From positions 29,339,501 to 29,403,500 of the forward strand of contig NC_073634.1 in NCBI RefSeq assembly GCF_029407905.1: a stretch of DNA of 64,000 bases, in the 5' to 3' direction. The position numbers and the translations under genes were made by a program. The notes beneath the pieces are model-generated. The model worked only from the letters and a program-made list of their open reading frames with translations. It was not told the origin of the DNA and ran no database searches. Positions 44,376 to 55,793 of the stretch are shown here, in pieces (position 1 is the stretch's first letter; each line of letters begins with the position of its first letter). The DNA comes from Bubalus kerabau. Taxonomy: Eukaryota > Chordata > Mammalia > Artiodactyla > Bovidae.

Positions 44376-44984
44376 CATAACTTGCCAGTATGCTATTATG
44401 AATACTATAATTATAATTACTATCTGTTATAAGCAAGTATGTTTCCATTAGGTTTTTTTTTGCCTTAGATTTCTTCATTTTTAAATGTCATTATTACCTT
44501 ATAACTGACTTTTTAAATTCAGAGAAATATGTTTCATATTTTATAGTGGAAAGCAAAAAGAAAAGGTAAATTTCAGTTTATTTTGGTGATTTATTAAGTG
44601 AGTAGTCTATCAGCTCAGTAAGGGTACTTTTATACTTAATAGTTTTAAAAAATCAAAGTAGTAAGTTAAAAAAAAATTATATAGTAGGCTTGTAACAAAG
44701 AAAATCCTGCTTTACAGAAACAGCATTTTTGATAGTCTGTGGGTTCTTCTGGTAATTACTTCCATTATCTTTAACTAAAATGTTTATACAACTATTTAGT
44801 GATTTATGTTTTAGTTAGGTAGTAGTATTTGATTTTTGCTGTGGAACTTGAAAGGAATTTTCTGTCACGTAGTTTTGATGATAAAACGTCCCATGCCATC
44901 TGGATTCTTGTTTTTATGTAGATGACTTACTTGCCCTATTTTTACCCCCAAAAGCTTAAAAAAACAATTAAAAAACAATTTTTT
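44376..44984. other. Intronic sequence, nothing recognised
   Basis: About 600 bp AT-rich, no supported call. Confidence 0.4.
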
Positions 44985-45575
44985 AAAATCGTGGTTGAAA
45001 AACAGAAGTTACCATTTTAACCGTTTAAAAATGTACAGTAATGACAAGTATACTCATTATTTTGAAATAGATCTCTAGAACTTTTTCATCTTACAAAGCT
45101 GAAACTATTCCCATTAAACAACTGTATCCCTTCCCCCCATTCCTTGGTACCCACCATTCTGCTTTCTGTTTCTGTGAATTTGACTGCTTTACATACTTCA
45201 TATAACTGGAACCATACATTTATGTATTTGTCTCTTTGTGACTGCTTGTTTCGCTTAGCATAATGTTGTCAAGGTACATCCATATTATAACATATGACAG
45301 AATTTCCTTTGTAAAGCTGAATAATTATTCATTGTATGTATATACCACATTTTAAAAAGTCCATTCATCTGTCTTTGAATACTTGGGTTGCGCCTTCCTC
45401 TGGACTGTTGTGAGTTACGCTGCCATGAACACTGAAGGGTGTGCAAATATCTTTTTGAGATTCAGCTTTCAGATCTTTCGGATTATATACACAGAAGTGG
45501 GATTGCTGGATCCTTTAGTAGTTTCATGTTTAATTTTCTGAGATCCACCATATTGTTCCCAAAAGCTTTAAAGAC
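44985..45575 (-). repeat. Ancient L1 LINE 3' part
   Basis: Reversed L1M: 'accattttaaccgtttaaaa', 'ctttttcatcttacaaagct', 'ggtacccaccattctgcttt', 'cttagcataatgttgtcaag', 'atatacacagaagtgggatt', 'gctggatcctttagtagttt'. Confidence 0.75.
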
Positions 45576-46529
45576 ATCTTAATTTTTGGCCACGTGAAAG
45601 TTCACAAGAATCTGTCTACACATGTGTCTTTCCCCATACTCCACTTATCCCTCAAGCAATACATTCTGAGTATTTGTATCTTCCCTCAGCCTTGAGAGAT
45701 TGTTTTTCTTTTATTCTTTCCCTGATAATAATACTCTTGTTCTGTTTCTGGAATACTTACTTTGTCCTTTGTTGCACTCCTAGATTGAACCACCATGATG
45801 TTCATTTTTTTTGTTTTACAGTCTGGGAGTTTGCTGTGACCTACTTAAACTCCCAAAAACTCTCCAATGAGAGTTTTTTGGGGGTGGTTGTGAGAATGGT
45901 AGAGTAGTCATAAATTTAAATCTATTTCTCATCCTGTATTCCATTTTCATGGCATCCTTTTCTTGCTTTATGGAAGCAAGAGCCAGTATCTTTTTCACTT
46001 TCTAAGGATTCGGAATTCTGATTTTTTAAAAGTCCCTTTTCTTGTTGAAATTCCCTTTAACAGTGATGCCTTTGTCCCTTCTCCCACTATTTTTCATGGT
46101 CTTTGCATTTGATGCTGGTGGGTTTCCTTATATATCTGATTATCCTAGGCTGTCTTTCCACTCTTACTCTTAAATATGAGTAGAACATTCATCTTAAGTT
46201 TCTTGAGAAAAAAATACTTCTGATTTTTGTTTGAAAGTAAGGCTGATAGAAGCTTTTCTGGATCTGGCCTTCAGTATGAGGAGAGGGTGAGGTTCATGGT
46301 TCTCTGTTACTTCTGCTAGCCCCCTCTGTTTTCATTTGTGTGTAGTCTCCCATTTTACTGTGCCCACACGCAGTCAGTGTCTGAATTCTGTCTAGGAGTC
46401 TCTCATCACTTCTGATTTGTTACTTGCATATTCTAAACTGCCAATCCTTTCATTCTGTTTTGTTAATTACCATACTCGCACCTGCTTAACACCTTCCAAA
46501 GATTTTTAATATCTCTACCCATGGTTGGA
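45576..46529. other. Intronic sequence, nothing firmly recognised
   Basis: About 950 bp, pyrimidine-rich in parts, perhaps very old LINE sequence. No gene. Confidence 0.35.
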
Positions 46530-46748
46530 GGGGGCTTCACAGGTGGGGCGGTGGTAAATACTCCACCTGCCCGAAATTCAAGAGACACGAGAGACACAGG
46601 TTTGATCCCTGTGTCGGGAAGATCCCCTGGAGTAGGAAATGGCAACTCACTCCAGTGTTCTGGCCTGGAAAATTCCATAGACAGAGGAGCTTGGTGGGCT
46701 ACAGTCCATGGGGTGGCAGAGAGTCAGACACAGCTGAGCACACATACC
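46530..46748 (+). repeat. Bov-tA SINE, older copy
   Basis: Diverged head ('gggcttcacaggtggggcgg', 'ggtttgatccctgtgtcggg') and body ('ctggcctggaaaattccata', 'gacacagctgagcacac'). Confidence 0.9.
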
Positions 46749-48414
46749 ACCACCACTGCCCTCCGTGCATGGTGTACACCTTGCTTCCATCTTCTCCCTT
46801 CTAAGTTGTCTTCGTTTATTATGTACTTTAAAAAATTCCTTTACTAACGTTTTGATGGTGTATTGGGAGGGATTAGGGATAATGATTGTGTTTTATGTCC
46901 TGAACTAGAAAATCCTTTATTGCGTAAGTTAGTATATCAATATGAGTGATTATTTTTGTTACAACAATATTTTGCTGAAGATTAAGCTACCATGGGGCAT
47001 TTGTTTGTGCACAGATCATTATTTGATAATAGTATAGAGAAATTTAAAAACAACAGGATTTTGAAAAAATATTGAAACTTTAAGTTGCATGTCTTCTTTC
47101 CTATAGCACTCTGAAGCTTTAATCCCATTTCCTTGTTCCCATTAAAAAAAATTTTTTTTTTATTTTCTTTTTAAAATAGTTTTAAAGAACACTTAAAATT
47201 TAGTAGGCTGATAAAGTTAAGTGAGTTGATCTTTTATTTGTAAGTGTTAGACTAGACGTCTGATAAAACAGTGACATTTATTTTGGCTAAACAGTTTCTG
47301 TTCTACATATATGTTTACGTACCTTTTTCACACTCCATATTGAGCAAAGCAAGTACTCATATTTTGGGGTTTAGTAAATTTTATTGTAACATTTGTCTAG
47401 GAAATGGGTATTGATGACCATTTAATAATAACAGAAATTGTTGCAGAATTATTGTGTTTCAGTGAAACTGTACTGAGATGTGAATTTATTAAATCAAAGT
47501 ATGCAGCTTTTTGAACAGCATGAAAATTTTCTTGCAGTGTGAAAATTGGATTCTTGACATAATTCATGTGCCCATCATCAAGATTTCATGGACATTAAAT
47601 TTTGCTCTTTGCTTCAAACTGCTCTCATAAGGAAAATGTTATCAGCTTTGTCTGAATATTATCTCATTCCATCTCCTCTTCTTAGAAGTTGAGTATTATC
47701 AAGTTAGTCTTGATAGTAATTTTAGTTTTTATACTACTTTGGTGTGTTTTTAATACCTTTGCTGTATATTCATGCATCTAAACTATTTATTGGTTTGTAA
47801 ATTTTATAATTTTACATAAATAGCATCACGCTGTATGTATTTTATTCCAGCTAGCTTTCTTTTTGAGATTGGTTCATGGTGGTACATGTGGTATGATCCA
47901 TACATTTAACTTCTGCAGAATGTTTTTAATACATTGCATCAGTACATGCTTCCCTCTAGGGTGAGTATTCTGTAACCCAGCAATTCCACGGGAAGGTACA
48001 TGCTCTTTACTTGATCAGATACTGCTCTGAGATTTCTGATGCTGCCGGTTCCTGATTCTCGGTGTGACCTGTTTTTCCCACTGGGGATTTTCAGGTTTTA
48101 TCTTACAGTGCTTTGGAGTTCAGTTACCTTTTTTCTTGTGGTTGTGGTTGTGCTGTCATCAGTTATTATGCACTTTCAGTCCTGACATTTTATACTTTTT
48201 AGTGTTGGGAAACTTTTCTGAATCATTTCTTTGGTAAGTTTCTTCTCTTTGTTTTTCGTGTTCTTTCTAGAATATTTGTTAGTCGGATAGATCCCAACAA
48301 TTTCTTAGTTTTATTCTGTCCTGTTTTAAGTCTTTGTTGTTGGATTTGACTGGGGATGGGGGTTAGGTGCAGAGACATCCTTTTTAGGTTGTTTTTCCTA
48401 CTTGATTTTGTTAT
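46749..48414. other. Intronic sequence with a weak L1M fragment
   Basis: 47,770-47,965 resembles an L1M 3' fragment ('tacataaatagcatcacgct', 'gagattggttcatggtggta'). The rest is AT-rich and unassigned. Confidence 0.35.
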
Positions 48415-48556
48415 CTTTTTATTATTATTATTATTATATACTTTTTGGCTGTACCCCATGGCAAGTTGTATCTTAGTTCCCCAGTCAAGGATCGGACACA
48501 CACCCCCCTGCATTCCAAGGCAGGATCTTAACCACTGGACTGCTGGGAAAGTCCCT
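48415..48556 (-). repeat. CHR-type SINE
   Basis: Reversed CHR with an (ATT)n tail at left, 'tttttggctgtaccccatgg', 'cttagttccccagtcaagga', and a reversed head 'ttaaccactggactgctggg'. Confidence 0.8.
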
Positions 48557-49015
48557 GTGACCTTTTATTGAAAAACATCTGTCCTCATTTTAGTTTCTAG
48601 GAGTACTTTCTTTTTCTCTGGAAAAAAAAAATTTTTTTTTTCTTTTGGTAGCATCTCATTCTTGTTTCATGAATACAATACACTTTATTTCTCTTGATTT
48701 TTTTGTTTCTCTCTCTTCTCTCTGATTTGTTTATGTTCTTGCTTTGATTCTGTTTTGCATATTGTATCTTTTCCTTCAGTGTCTGGTTATCTTTGAATGC
48801 CTATTGATATTTAATTTTGTAAGTCTTGTGTGAATGGACAGGGACTGTCTTAGATAGACTTAGTAGGATGACCTGATGATTTGGTTGAGTATTCATTAAG
48901 TAGTCTGTAAGGGACTACTGAATTTCCAGTTTTACTGTTGCCTTCCTGAGGTTTGTAACATTTCTGGAAGTTGAGTTGGGAAAGAATGAGGATTTCAGTA
49001 ATGCTTTTTACCTGA
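48557..49015. other. Intronic sequence, nothing firmly recognised
   Basis: About 460 bp. Homopolymer A/T run at 48,622-48,641. Old LINE-like text possible. Confidence 0.35.
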
Positions 49016-49027
49016 CTCAACTGAGTT

Positions 49028-49391
49028 CAGTTGTTCAGTCGTGTCCCACTCTTTGCGAACCCATGGACTGCAGCACGCCAGGCTTCCCTGTCCATCACCA
49101 ACTCTGGGAGCCTGCTCAAACTCATGCCCATCGAGGCGGTGATGCCATCCAACCATCTCATCGTCTGTCGGCCTCTTCTCCTCTTGCCTTCAGTCTTCCC
49201 CAGCATCAGGGTCTTTTCCAGTGAGTCAGTTCTTCGCATCGGGTGGCCAAAGTATTGGAGCTTCAGCTTCATCATCAGTCCTTCCAATGAATATTCAGGA
49301 CTGATTTCCTTTAGGATGGACTGGTTTGATCTCCTTGCAGTCCACGAAACTCAAAAGTGTTCTCCAACACCACAGTTCAAAAGCATCAAGT
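49028..49391 (-). repeat. BovB LINE 3' part with target-site duplication
   Basis: Reversed BovB covering the 3' UTR and the end of RT ('KLQYFGHPMRRTDSLEKTL', 'VMDREAWRAAVHG' on the - strand). Perfect 12-bp duplication CTCAACTGAGTT at 49,016-49,027 and 49,392-49,403. Confidence 0.95.
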
Positions 49392-49520
49392 CTCAACTGA
49401 GTTTGTTTCTAAATCCAGAATCTTTGTAGTTCAACCTTTTCAAAGTAAGGGTCCAGTCTTTTCCCAGATGTAGTAGTTTTAGTACATCTGCAAGTTTTTA
49501 AATCATCCTAGGTGGGAGGT
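49392..49520. other. Short unassigned interval between BovB and SINE
   Basis: Holds the duplicated target bases of both neighbours and AT-rich sequence. Nothing else seen. Confidence 0.5.
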
Positions 49521-49788
49521 TGGAGAAGGCAATGGCACCCCACTCCAGTACTCTTGCCTGGAAAATCCCATGGACGGAGGAGCCTGGTAGGCTGTAGTCC
49601 ATGGGGTCGCTAGGAGTGGGACACGACTGAGCGACTTCACTTTCACTTTTCACTTTCATGCATTGGAGAAGGAAATGGCAGCCCACTCCAGTGTTCTTGC
49701 CTGGAGAATCCCAGGGACGGGGGAGCCTGGTGGGCTGCTGTCTCTGGGGTCGCAGAATCAGACACGACTGAAGCGACCTAGCAGCAGC
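49521..49788 (+). repeat. Bov-A2 SINE with target-site duplication
   Basis: Complete dimer. Perfect 11-bp duplication AGGTGGGAGGT at 49,510-49,520 and 49,789-49,799. Confidence 0.97.
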
Positions 49789-50004
49789 AGGTGGGAGGTA
49801 GTATACATGTCCTTCCGAACTGTCCTTCGTAACTTGCTTTTAACCTGCAGCATGTAGCAGTGGTGACAGTCAGAAAAGGCCGTGGAGCTTCTGCTTGGTT
49901 CTCTTGGGACATTCTCTCTGGGGAAAGCCAGGTGCCATGTAAGAAGTCTGACTACCCTGAGATAGTCAAAACTGGAGAGACTACTCACAGGCTCTCCAGG
50001 GGAC

Positions 50005-50384
50005 AGTTCAGTTCAGTCGCTCAGTCGTGTCTGACTCTTTGCGACCCCATGAACTGCAGCACGCCAGGCCTCCCTGTCTATCACCAGCTCCTGGAGTCTA
50101 CCCAAACCCATGTCCATCGAGTCAGTGATGCCATCCAACCGTCTCATCCTCTGTCATCCCCTTCTCCTCCTGCCCTCAATCTTTCCCAGCATCACGTTCT
50201 TTTCAAATGAGTCAGCTCTTTGCATGAGGTGGCCAAAGTATTGGAGTTTCAGCTTCAACATCAGTCCTTCCAATGAACACTCAGGACTGATCTCCTTTAG
50301 GATGGACTGGTTGGATCTCCTTGCAGTCCAAGGGACTCTCAAGAGTCTTCTCCAACACCACAGTTCAAAAGCATCAATTCTTCA
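50005..50384 (-). repeat. BovB LINE 3' part
   Basis: Reversed tail '(cagtt)n cagtcgctcagtcg', 3' UTR and end of RT frame ('RVPWTARRSNQSILKEISP'). Ends at 'catcaattcttc'. No clear duplication seen. Confidence 0.94.
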
Positions 50385-50458
50385 GTGCAGTCACAGCTGA
50401 ATTCTAGCTAACTGCTTCCAGCAATTGCTAATTAAATAAAGGAGTTTTCAAGTGACTA

Positions 50459-51047
50459 CTGTCATCCCTTGGTAATAGTTCCAGGACTCCCCACATAAAA
50501 TCAAATTCCACAATTGCTCAAATCCCTTCAATAAAATGGCAAACTATTTACATACGCACATCCTACTGTATACTTTAAATCATCTCTAGATTACTTGTAA
50601 TACGTGCTTCTGCTGCTGCTAAGTCGCTTCAGTTGTGTCCGACTCTGTGCGACCCCAGAGACGGCAGCCCACCAGGCTTCCCCGTCCCTGGGATTCTCCA
50701 GGCAAGAACACTGGAGTGGGTTGCCATTTCCTTCTCCAACGCATGAAAGTGAAAAGTGAAAGTGAAGTCGCTCAGTCGTGTCCGACTCTAGCGACCCCAT
50801 GGACTGCAGCCCACCAGGCTCCTCCATCCACGGGATTTTCCAGGCAAAAGTACTGGAGTGGGGTGCCATTGCCTTCTCCACTTGTAATACCTGCTATAAT
50901 GTAAATGATATGTAAATAGCTGCCAAAGCAGGGCAAATTCAAGTTTTGCTTTTTGGGACTTTCTGGAATTTTTTTTCCCCAAATACTTTCAATCTGTAGT
51001 TGGTTGATTGCACAGATCCAGAATCTGTGGGCATGGAGGGCTGACTG
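50459..51047 (+). mobile_element. MER2-type (Tigger-related) DNA transposon, split by Bov-A2
   Basis: Starts CTGTCATCCCTTGG and ends 'catggagggctgactg', imperfect inverted ends, with TA on both sides (50,457-50,458 and 51,048-51,049) as expected for Tc1/mariner elements. Interior 'tagttccaggactcccc', 'tcaaattccacaattgctca', 'tactttaaatcatctctaga' and 'gccaaagcagggcaaattca' follow the MER2 order. Non-coding. Confidence 0.8.
50609..50879 (-). repeat. Bov-A2 SINE nested in the MER2-type element
   Basis: Complete reversed dimer. Flanked by ACTTGTAATAC(G/C)TGCT at 50,593-50,608 and 50,880-50,895, a 16-bp target-site duplication with one difference. Confidence 0.97.
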
Positions 51048-51162
51048 TACCTCCCCAGGCTTTATGTGTGTGCAGTAATATGACAAGCCCTAAGGGGGAA
51101 CTGCCCAGTTGAGCCCTTACGATTAATGAGCGAGCCAGTATTGGTTATTGTTAGCTAAAGCT

Positions 51163-52188
51163 CCCATCTCTTTAAAAATTTTCCACCTTACCTACCTCCT
51201 GAGAAATCTGTATGCAGGTCAAGAAGCAACAGTTAGAACTGGACATGGAACAACAGACTGATTTCAAATAGGGAAAGGAGTAGGTGACGGTTGTATATTG
51301 TCACCCTGCTTATTTAACTTACATGCAGAGTATATCATGCAAAATGCTGGGCTAGATGAAGGACAAACTGGAATCAAGATTGGTGGGAGAAATGTCGGTA
51401 ACCACAGGTATGCAGATGACACGACTGTTATGGCATAAGGCAAGGAAGAACTAAAGAGCCTCTTGATGAAAGTGAAAGAGGAGAGTGAAAAAGTTGGCTT
51501 AAAACTCAACATTCAGAAAACTAAGATCATGGCATCTGGTCCCATCACTTCATGGCAAATAAATGGGGAAACAATGGAAACAGTGAGAAACTTTATTTTG
51601 GGGGGCTCCAAAATAACTGCAGATAGTGACTGCAGCCGTGAAATTAAAATACGCCTGATCCTAAGAAGTAAAGTTATGACCAATCTAGATAGCTTTTTAA
51701 AAAGCAGAGACATTACTTTGCCAACAAAGGTCCGTCTAGTCAAAGCCAAGGTTTTTCCAGTAGTGATGTATGGGTGTGAGAGTTGGACTATAAAGCTGAG
51801 CACCGAAGAATTGATGCTTTTGAAATGTGGTGTTGGAGAAAACTCTTGAGAGTCTCTTGGGATGCAAGGAGATGAATCCAGTCTATCCTAAAGGAAATCA
51901 GTCCTGAATAGTCATTGGAAGGACTGATGCTGAAGCTGAAACTGCAATAATTTGGCTGCCTGATGCGAAGAGCTGATTCATTGGAAAAGACCCTGATGCT
52001 GGGCAAGATTGAAGGCAGGAGGAGAAGGGGACGACAGAGGAAGAGAGGGTTGGATGGCATCACCAACTTGATGGACATGAGTTTGAGGAAGCTCCAGGAG
52101 TTGGTGATGGACAGGGAAGCCTGGCGTGCTGCAGTCCATGGGGTTGCAAAGAGTTGGACACGACTGAGCAGCTGAACTGAATACTGAA
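51163..52188 (+). repeat. BovB LINE with 5' inversion and target-site duplication
   Basis: The main part (from about 51,187) is sense BovB: 'cctcctgagaaatctgtatg', an intact active-site box YADD at 51,409-51,420 followed by a stop (TAA) shortly after, then the RT C-terminal frame ('LPTKVRLVKAKVFPVVMYG') and the 3' UTR. The first 24 bp (51,163-51,186, 'cccatctctttaaaaatttt...') are BovB in the opposite direction, taken from just upstream in the consensus. An 8-bp duplication CTAAAGCT lies at 51,155-51,162 and 52,189-52,196. Dead because of stops and truncation. Confidence 0.92.
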
Positions 52189-52196
52189 CTAAAGCT

Positions 52197-52760
52197 TGTA
52201 CTTATTCAGGGTCCCATTTAGGATATAACCACATTCTTTTTAATCATATGTCTCCTTAGGCCCCTCTTGGCTATGTGTGTTGATCAGACTTCTTTGACCT
52301 TGACAGTTTTGAGGAGTACTAGTCAGGTATTTTGTCGAATGTCTCTGCTGAAATTTGACTAGTTCTTTCTCATGATTAGATTGGAGTAATGGAGTTTGTG
52401 GCAGAAGACTACAGAGATCAAGTGCTATTTTCATCATATTGTTTCAGGAAAACATACAATGAATATGATTATGACTATTGATGTTGACCTTGCTCACCTT
52501 AGTAGTATATGTTAGGTTTCTTCACTGTAAAGTTACTCTTTTTACCCGCCTTTCCATGTTGTGCTCTTTGAAAAGGAAGTCCCCATGCTCAGTCTACACT
52601 TATAAGGGTGGAAAGTTTCTACTTATTTGTATAGTCTATCTACATAAAATACTTGGAATTTGCACTGGAGGTTTGTCGGTTCTTTCATTTTTTTCAATCA
52701 CTGATTTTTATCAGTATGGACTTGAGTATTTATACTTTGTTTTATAATCCAATACCACTT
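52197..52760. repeat. Ancient L1M LINE fragment
   Basis: 'tttaggatataaccacattc', 'gattgatgttgacc'-like block, 'aggtttcttcactgtaaagt', 'tactctttttaccc', 'tatcagtatggacttgagta', 'gttttataatccaatac' follow L1M 3' sequence. An 89-codon frame over it is not a gene. Confidence 0.5.
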
Positions 52761-53542
52761 TATTTTATTGCTCAGATTATTCCAGCTTTGTCCAGAAAAA
52801 AAAAATTTGATCTACCGTAGACAAAGAGTGGTGAATTAATTTTGTTCTGTTGTTTCTGGTTCTTTACCTTTGTGTTACTGGTAGGTTTTACTTATGTGCT
52901 GTGGTGTTGTGTTATTCCACTTACAAAACAAAAGACTTTTAGGAAAGACAAATACCTCTTTAGGAAAGTAGATGGCAGTTATGATAGTTTTGTGACTATT
53001 GATTTCTCATCTCAGGTGATAGGCGTTAGTCTACTCTGTTATTGGAAATCTCCCTTGAAAGAAGCATTTTTGTCTAGATAATTCTTTTAGACTCTGCTCT
53101 TTAGATAGATATGGGGAATGGGGTTTAGACAAATCCTTTTTCTGCATCTGTTGATTTTCAAATGTCTCAAAATAATTTTTATGCCACTGGGATGAAATTT
53201 GCATCCCTTCACATGTTTGAAAGAACAACAGTTTAGTTAAGGATAAAACACTTCTGTCATGCCTGCTTCCTTGAAATCTGACACAGTGCCACTTCCCTGT
53301 GCATTGCGCTTTGGAAGACTGAAACTAGCCTGATATATCTACTCCTCTCCTGCTTCAGGTGGCTTTATTTAGAAGGGTGTGGGAGAGAGTGAAGGATTGA
53401 ATTCTTATGGGATTCTTTAATTGCCTTTAAAATCAAATAGCTTAAATATAGTGTGCTGTTTTTTCCTTAAATTGTAAATATGTTGCCCCCCAGTCCTTTG
53501 CTGATGCGACTGTATGGTACTTCGTCCTGTAGATGAGGGCCT
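52761..53542. other. Intronic sequence, nothing recognised
   Basis: About 780 bp AT-rich. Short frames only. Confidence 0.4.
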
Positions 53543-53733
53543 GTTAGCCTCAGCACCGTTGACATCTGAGCTGTTCTTTGCTGCAAGGCTTTCTGCAGCA
53601 CAGGACGTTTTGCAGCCTTCCTGACCTCTTCTAACTAGATGCCAGGCTTGTCTTCTCCCCACATCAGTTGTGACGACCGAAAATGTCTCTAGACGTTGCC
53701 AGATGTCTTTCTCTTCCTGGTTGAGAACCACTG
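53543..53733 (-). mobile_element. MER20 (hAT-Charlie non-autonomous transposon)
   Basis: Reversed MER20: 'gttagcctcagcaccgttga', 'gcacaggacgttttgcagcc', 'taactagatgccaggcttg', 'cagttgtgacgaccgaaaat', 'ctggttgagaaccactg'. The length is slightly under the family's usual 219 bp because the left end is lost. Confidence 0.8.
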
Positions 53734-54666
53734 CTATAGATTTGTTCCATTTCTCTGTTGTTGGATATACAGATTGTTTTTATATTCAGTATAAATAACA
53801 CCATAATGAGGCTTATACACAAAGATTTTTCTCTCTTGATCTTCTATTTTGGAGAATTATATTATTTCCAAATACATAACTTTTTCTGTTCCTACTATAG
53901 AGGATTATTTTTTAACATACTGATCCTATTTGTTAGTATTTTTAATCTTTTAAAATAATATTTTTGTACAGTTGGGCTTATTTCTTTAAGATAACTTCTC
54001 AGAAACAGAACCACTAGGTCAGAGTTTCCAGGTTTATATACTCTGGGTATTTTTAGGATACATTTATAAGCCACCCTGGCATGATTGGCCAAATCACAGG
54101 TAGAAAGATTTTCCATAGCCAATTTATAATCCTTGCTTTAGCCAACACTTTGGTTGGTAGGGGTGTTCTACTTAATTTTGGTAGAAACCTGAGACTGACT
54201 TGTTACTCTTAAATTTTTTAAAAGAAATTTTAAATTTTGAAGTAATTTTAGTTTTATAGGAAAGTTCCAAAGATAGTACAGAGAGTGTTCCTGCATACCC
54301 CTTGACCAGTTTCCTCTCTGTCAACTTCTTATGTTACTGTGGTCTAAACTAAGAAACCAACATTGGTGCTGTTCTACCAGCTAAGCTCCAGACTTGATTT
54401 AGATTTCACCAGCTTTCCTAGTAATTGCGTTTTTCTTTGCCAGGATCCTGTCTGGGTACCACATTACATTTAGTACCCTTGCCTTTTGGGTCCCCATACA
54501 GTTATAGGAATATCGTTGATTTTAAAAAGGAAGGAAAAGGTTTTTTAATGCATTAAGCACTTAAGCCTTAAATTTAAGAAGCTGCTCTCTAGTCTGCTTT
54601 GGTTTGAATCCTGATTGCCACCTAAGTTGTATTGTTATTGCCGTTTAGTTTTTTAGTCAGAACACC
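53734..54666. repeat. Ancient L1M LINE fragments
   Basis: 53,740-54,150 has weak L1M-like text ('tctcagaaacagaaccacta'). 54,205-54,525 is clearer: 'gaagtaattttagttttata', 'ggaaagttccaaagatagta', 'ctaagaaaccaacattggtg', 'tagatttcaccagctttcct', 'caggatcctgtctgggtacc'. Orientation not settled. Confidence 0.5.
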
Positions 54667-54793
54667 TGGAGAAGGAAATGGCAACCCACTCCAGTATTCT
54701 TGCCTAGAGAATCCTGTGGACAGAGGAGCCTGGTGGGCTGCTGTCCATAGGGTTGCACAGAGTCGGACATGACTGAAGTGACTTAGCAGCAGC
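54667..54793 (+). repeat. BovA SINE monomer with target-site duplication
   Basis: 'tggagaaggaaatggcaacc' to '(gca)n'. Duplication AGTCA(G/A)AACACC at 54,655-54,666 and 54,794-54,805. A single second-type monomer inserted on its own. Confidence 0.94.
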
Positions 54794-54805
54794 AGTCAAA
54801 ACACC

Positions 54806-55104
54806 ATACTTGTCTTTAGAAACCCTTGAGGAAAATCTTGTCTATGGGCCTGAGGCCTCCCTGACACATCTTCTGTTTGGTAGGAAGCAGATGGGATTGA
54901 CAGATTATGCTGTTGTTGAATAGACTCACCAAGATCCACATGCCCCCTCTAAGAAAACTGTGCCAAATGTAGAAAGGAGAGGGGGAATTTTGCAGTATAC
55001 GAATGTCCTTTGTTGAAATTTTATGACTTGCTTTCTTTAAAGATTTTTGACTAGAGGTCGCTTTGAAAATTGTTTGCCTTTTTGATATTTGTTATTTTTG
55101 AGAG
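54806..55104. other. Intronic sequence, nothing recognised
   Basis: About 300 bp, no call. Confidence 0.4.
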
Positions 55105-55190
55105 TAGAATTTCAATGAGTTAATGTTTATGAAGCATTTGAAACAGTGCCTGTCACAGAATGAGTGTTATGGAAGTATTTACTTATTCTT
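55105..55190 (+). repeat. MIR SINE 3' part
   Basis: 'gagttaatgtttatgaagca', 'tttgaaacagtgcctgtcac', 'agaatgagtgttatggaagt' is the sense MIR 3' half. Confidence 0.5.
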
Positions 55191-55670
55191 CAGTGCCTCA
55201 AATAAGATAAAAACGTTATGATTGCTTGTTATAAGAAGCCTCTGTATCTAAAGTTAACTTTATATATAATAAGAGGTGAGAGGACCATTAACCCTCTTAG
55301 ATTAGTCACCTGGTTGTCCCTGAGAGGGTTTTGTTGCTGACCAAAGAAAGTGCTCTGCAGTCTGCCCCCTCAAACTGTTGAGACAGCAAAAGATTCTTAC
55401 CTTTGGCCATGAGGCTGATAAAAGTGTGAGTGATATTTAGCATTTGTAATCATGAAGGAGTAAAGGCAAAATGAAATGGCTCAGGAATTTTTTTTTTTCT
55501 ACATGTCTTGCAATTTAAATATCATTATGATAAAAAATATAAATTTAGTTGCTCTTAATTTTGATAGAACACAGAGAGAGACAGCATTGTTAGTTTTAAA
55601 ACATTTTGGTGATGGAAATTTTCAGACATACAGAAAAGTAGAAATAAAGTGTAAATTGAGCATCCATGTA
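55191..55670. other. Intronic sequence, possible L1M end
   Basis: 55,590-55,668 ('gatggaaattttcagacata', 'agtagaaataaagtgtaaat', 'tgagcatccatgta') resembles L1M 3' UTR. The remainder is unassigned. Confidence 0.35.
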
Positions 55671-55791
55671 TCAGGTTGGCCAGAAAGTTTGTTCGGTTAT
55701 GGGATATGTTGTTCAATAAAGTTCTTGGTGAAAATGAAAAATAGGTTTTTTATTTTTACTTAAAACTGAACAAACTTTTTGGCCAACCCAA
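55671..55791. mobile_element. Mariner-derived miniature element
   Basis: The left end TCAGGTTGGCCAGAAAGTTT pairs with the reverse complement of the right end 'aaactttttggccaacccaa'; about 25 of 30 positions agree. TA lies on both sides (55,669-55,670 and 55,792-55,793). It matches the ruminant mariner type with the GGTTGGCCAAAAAGTT terminus. Non-coding, 121 bp. Confidence 0.88.
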
Positions 55792-55793
55792 TA

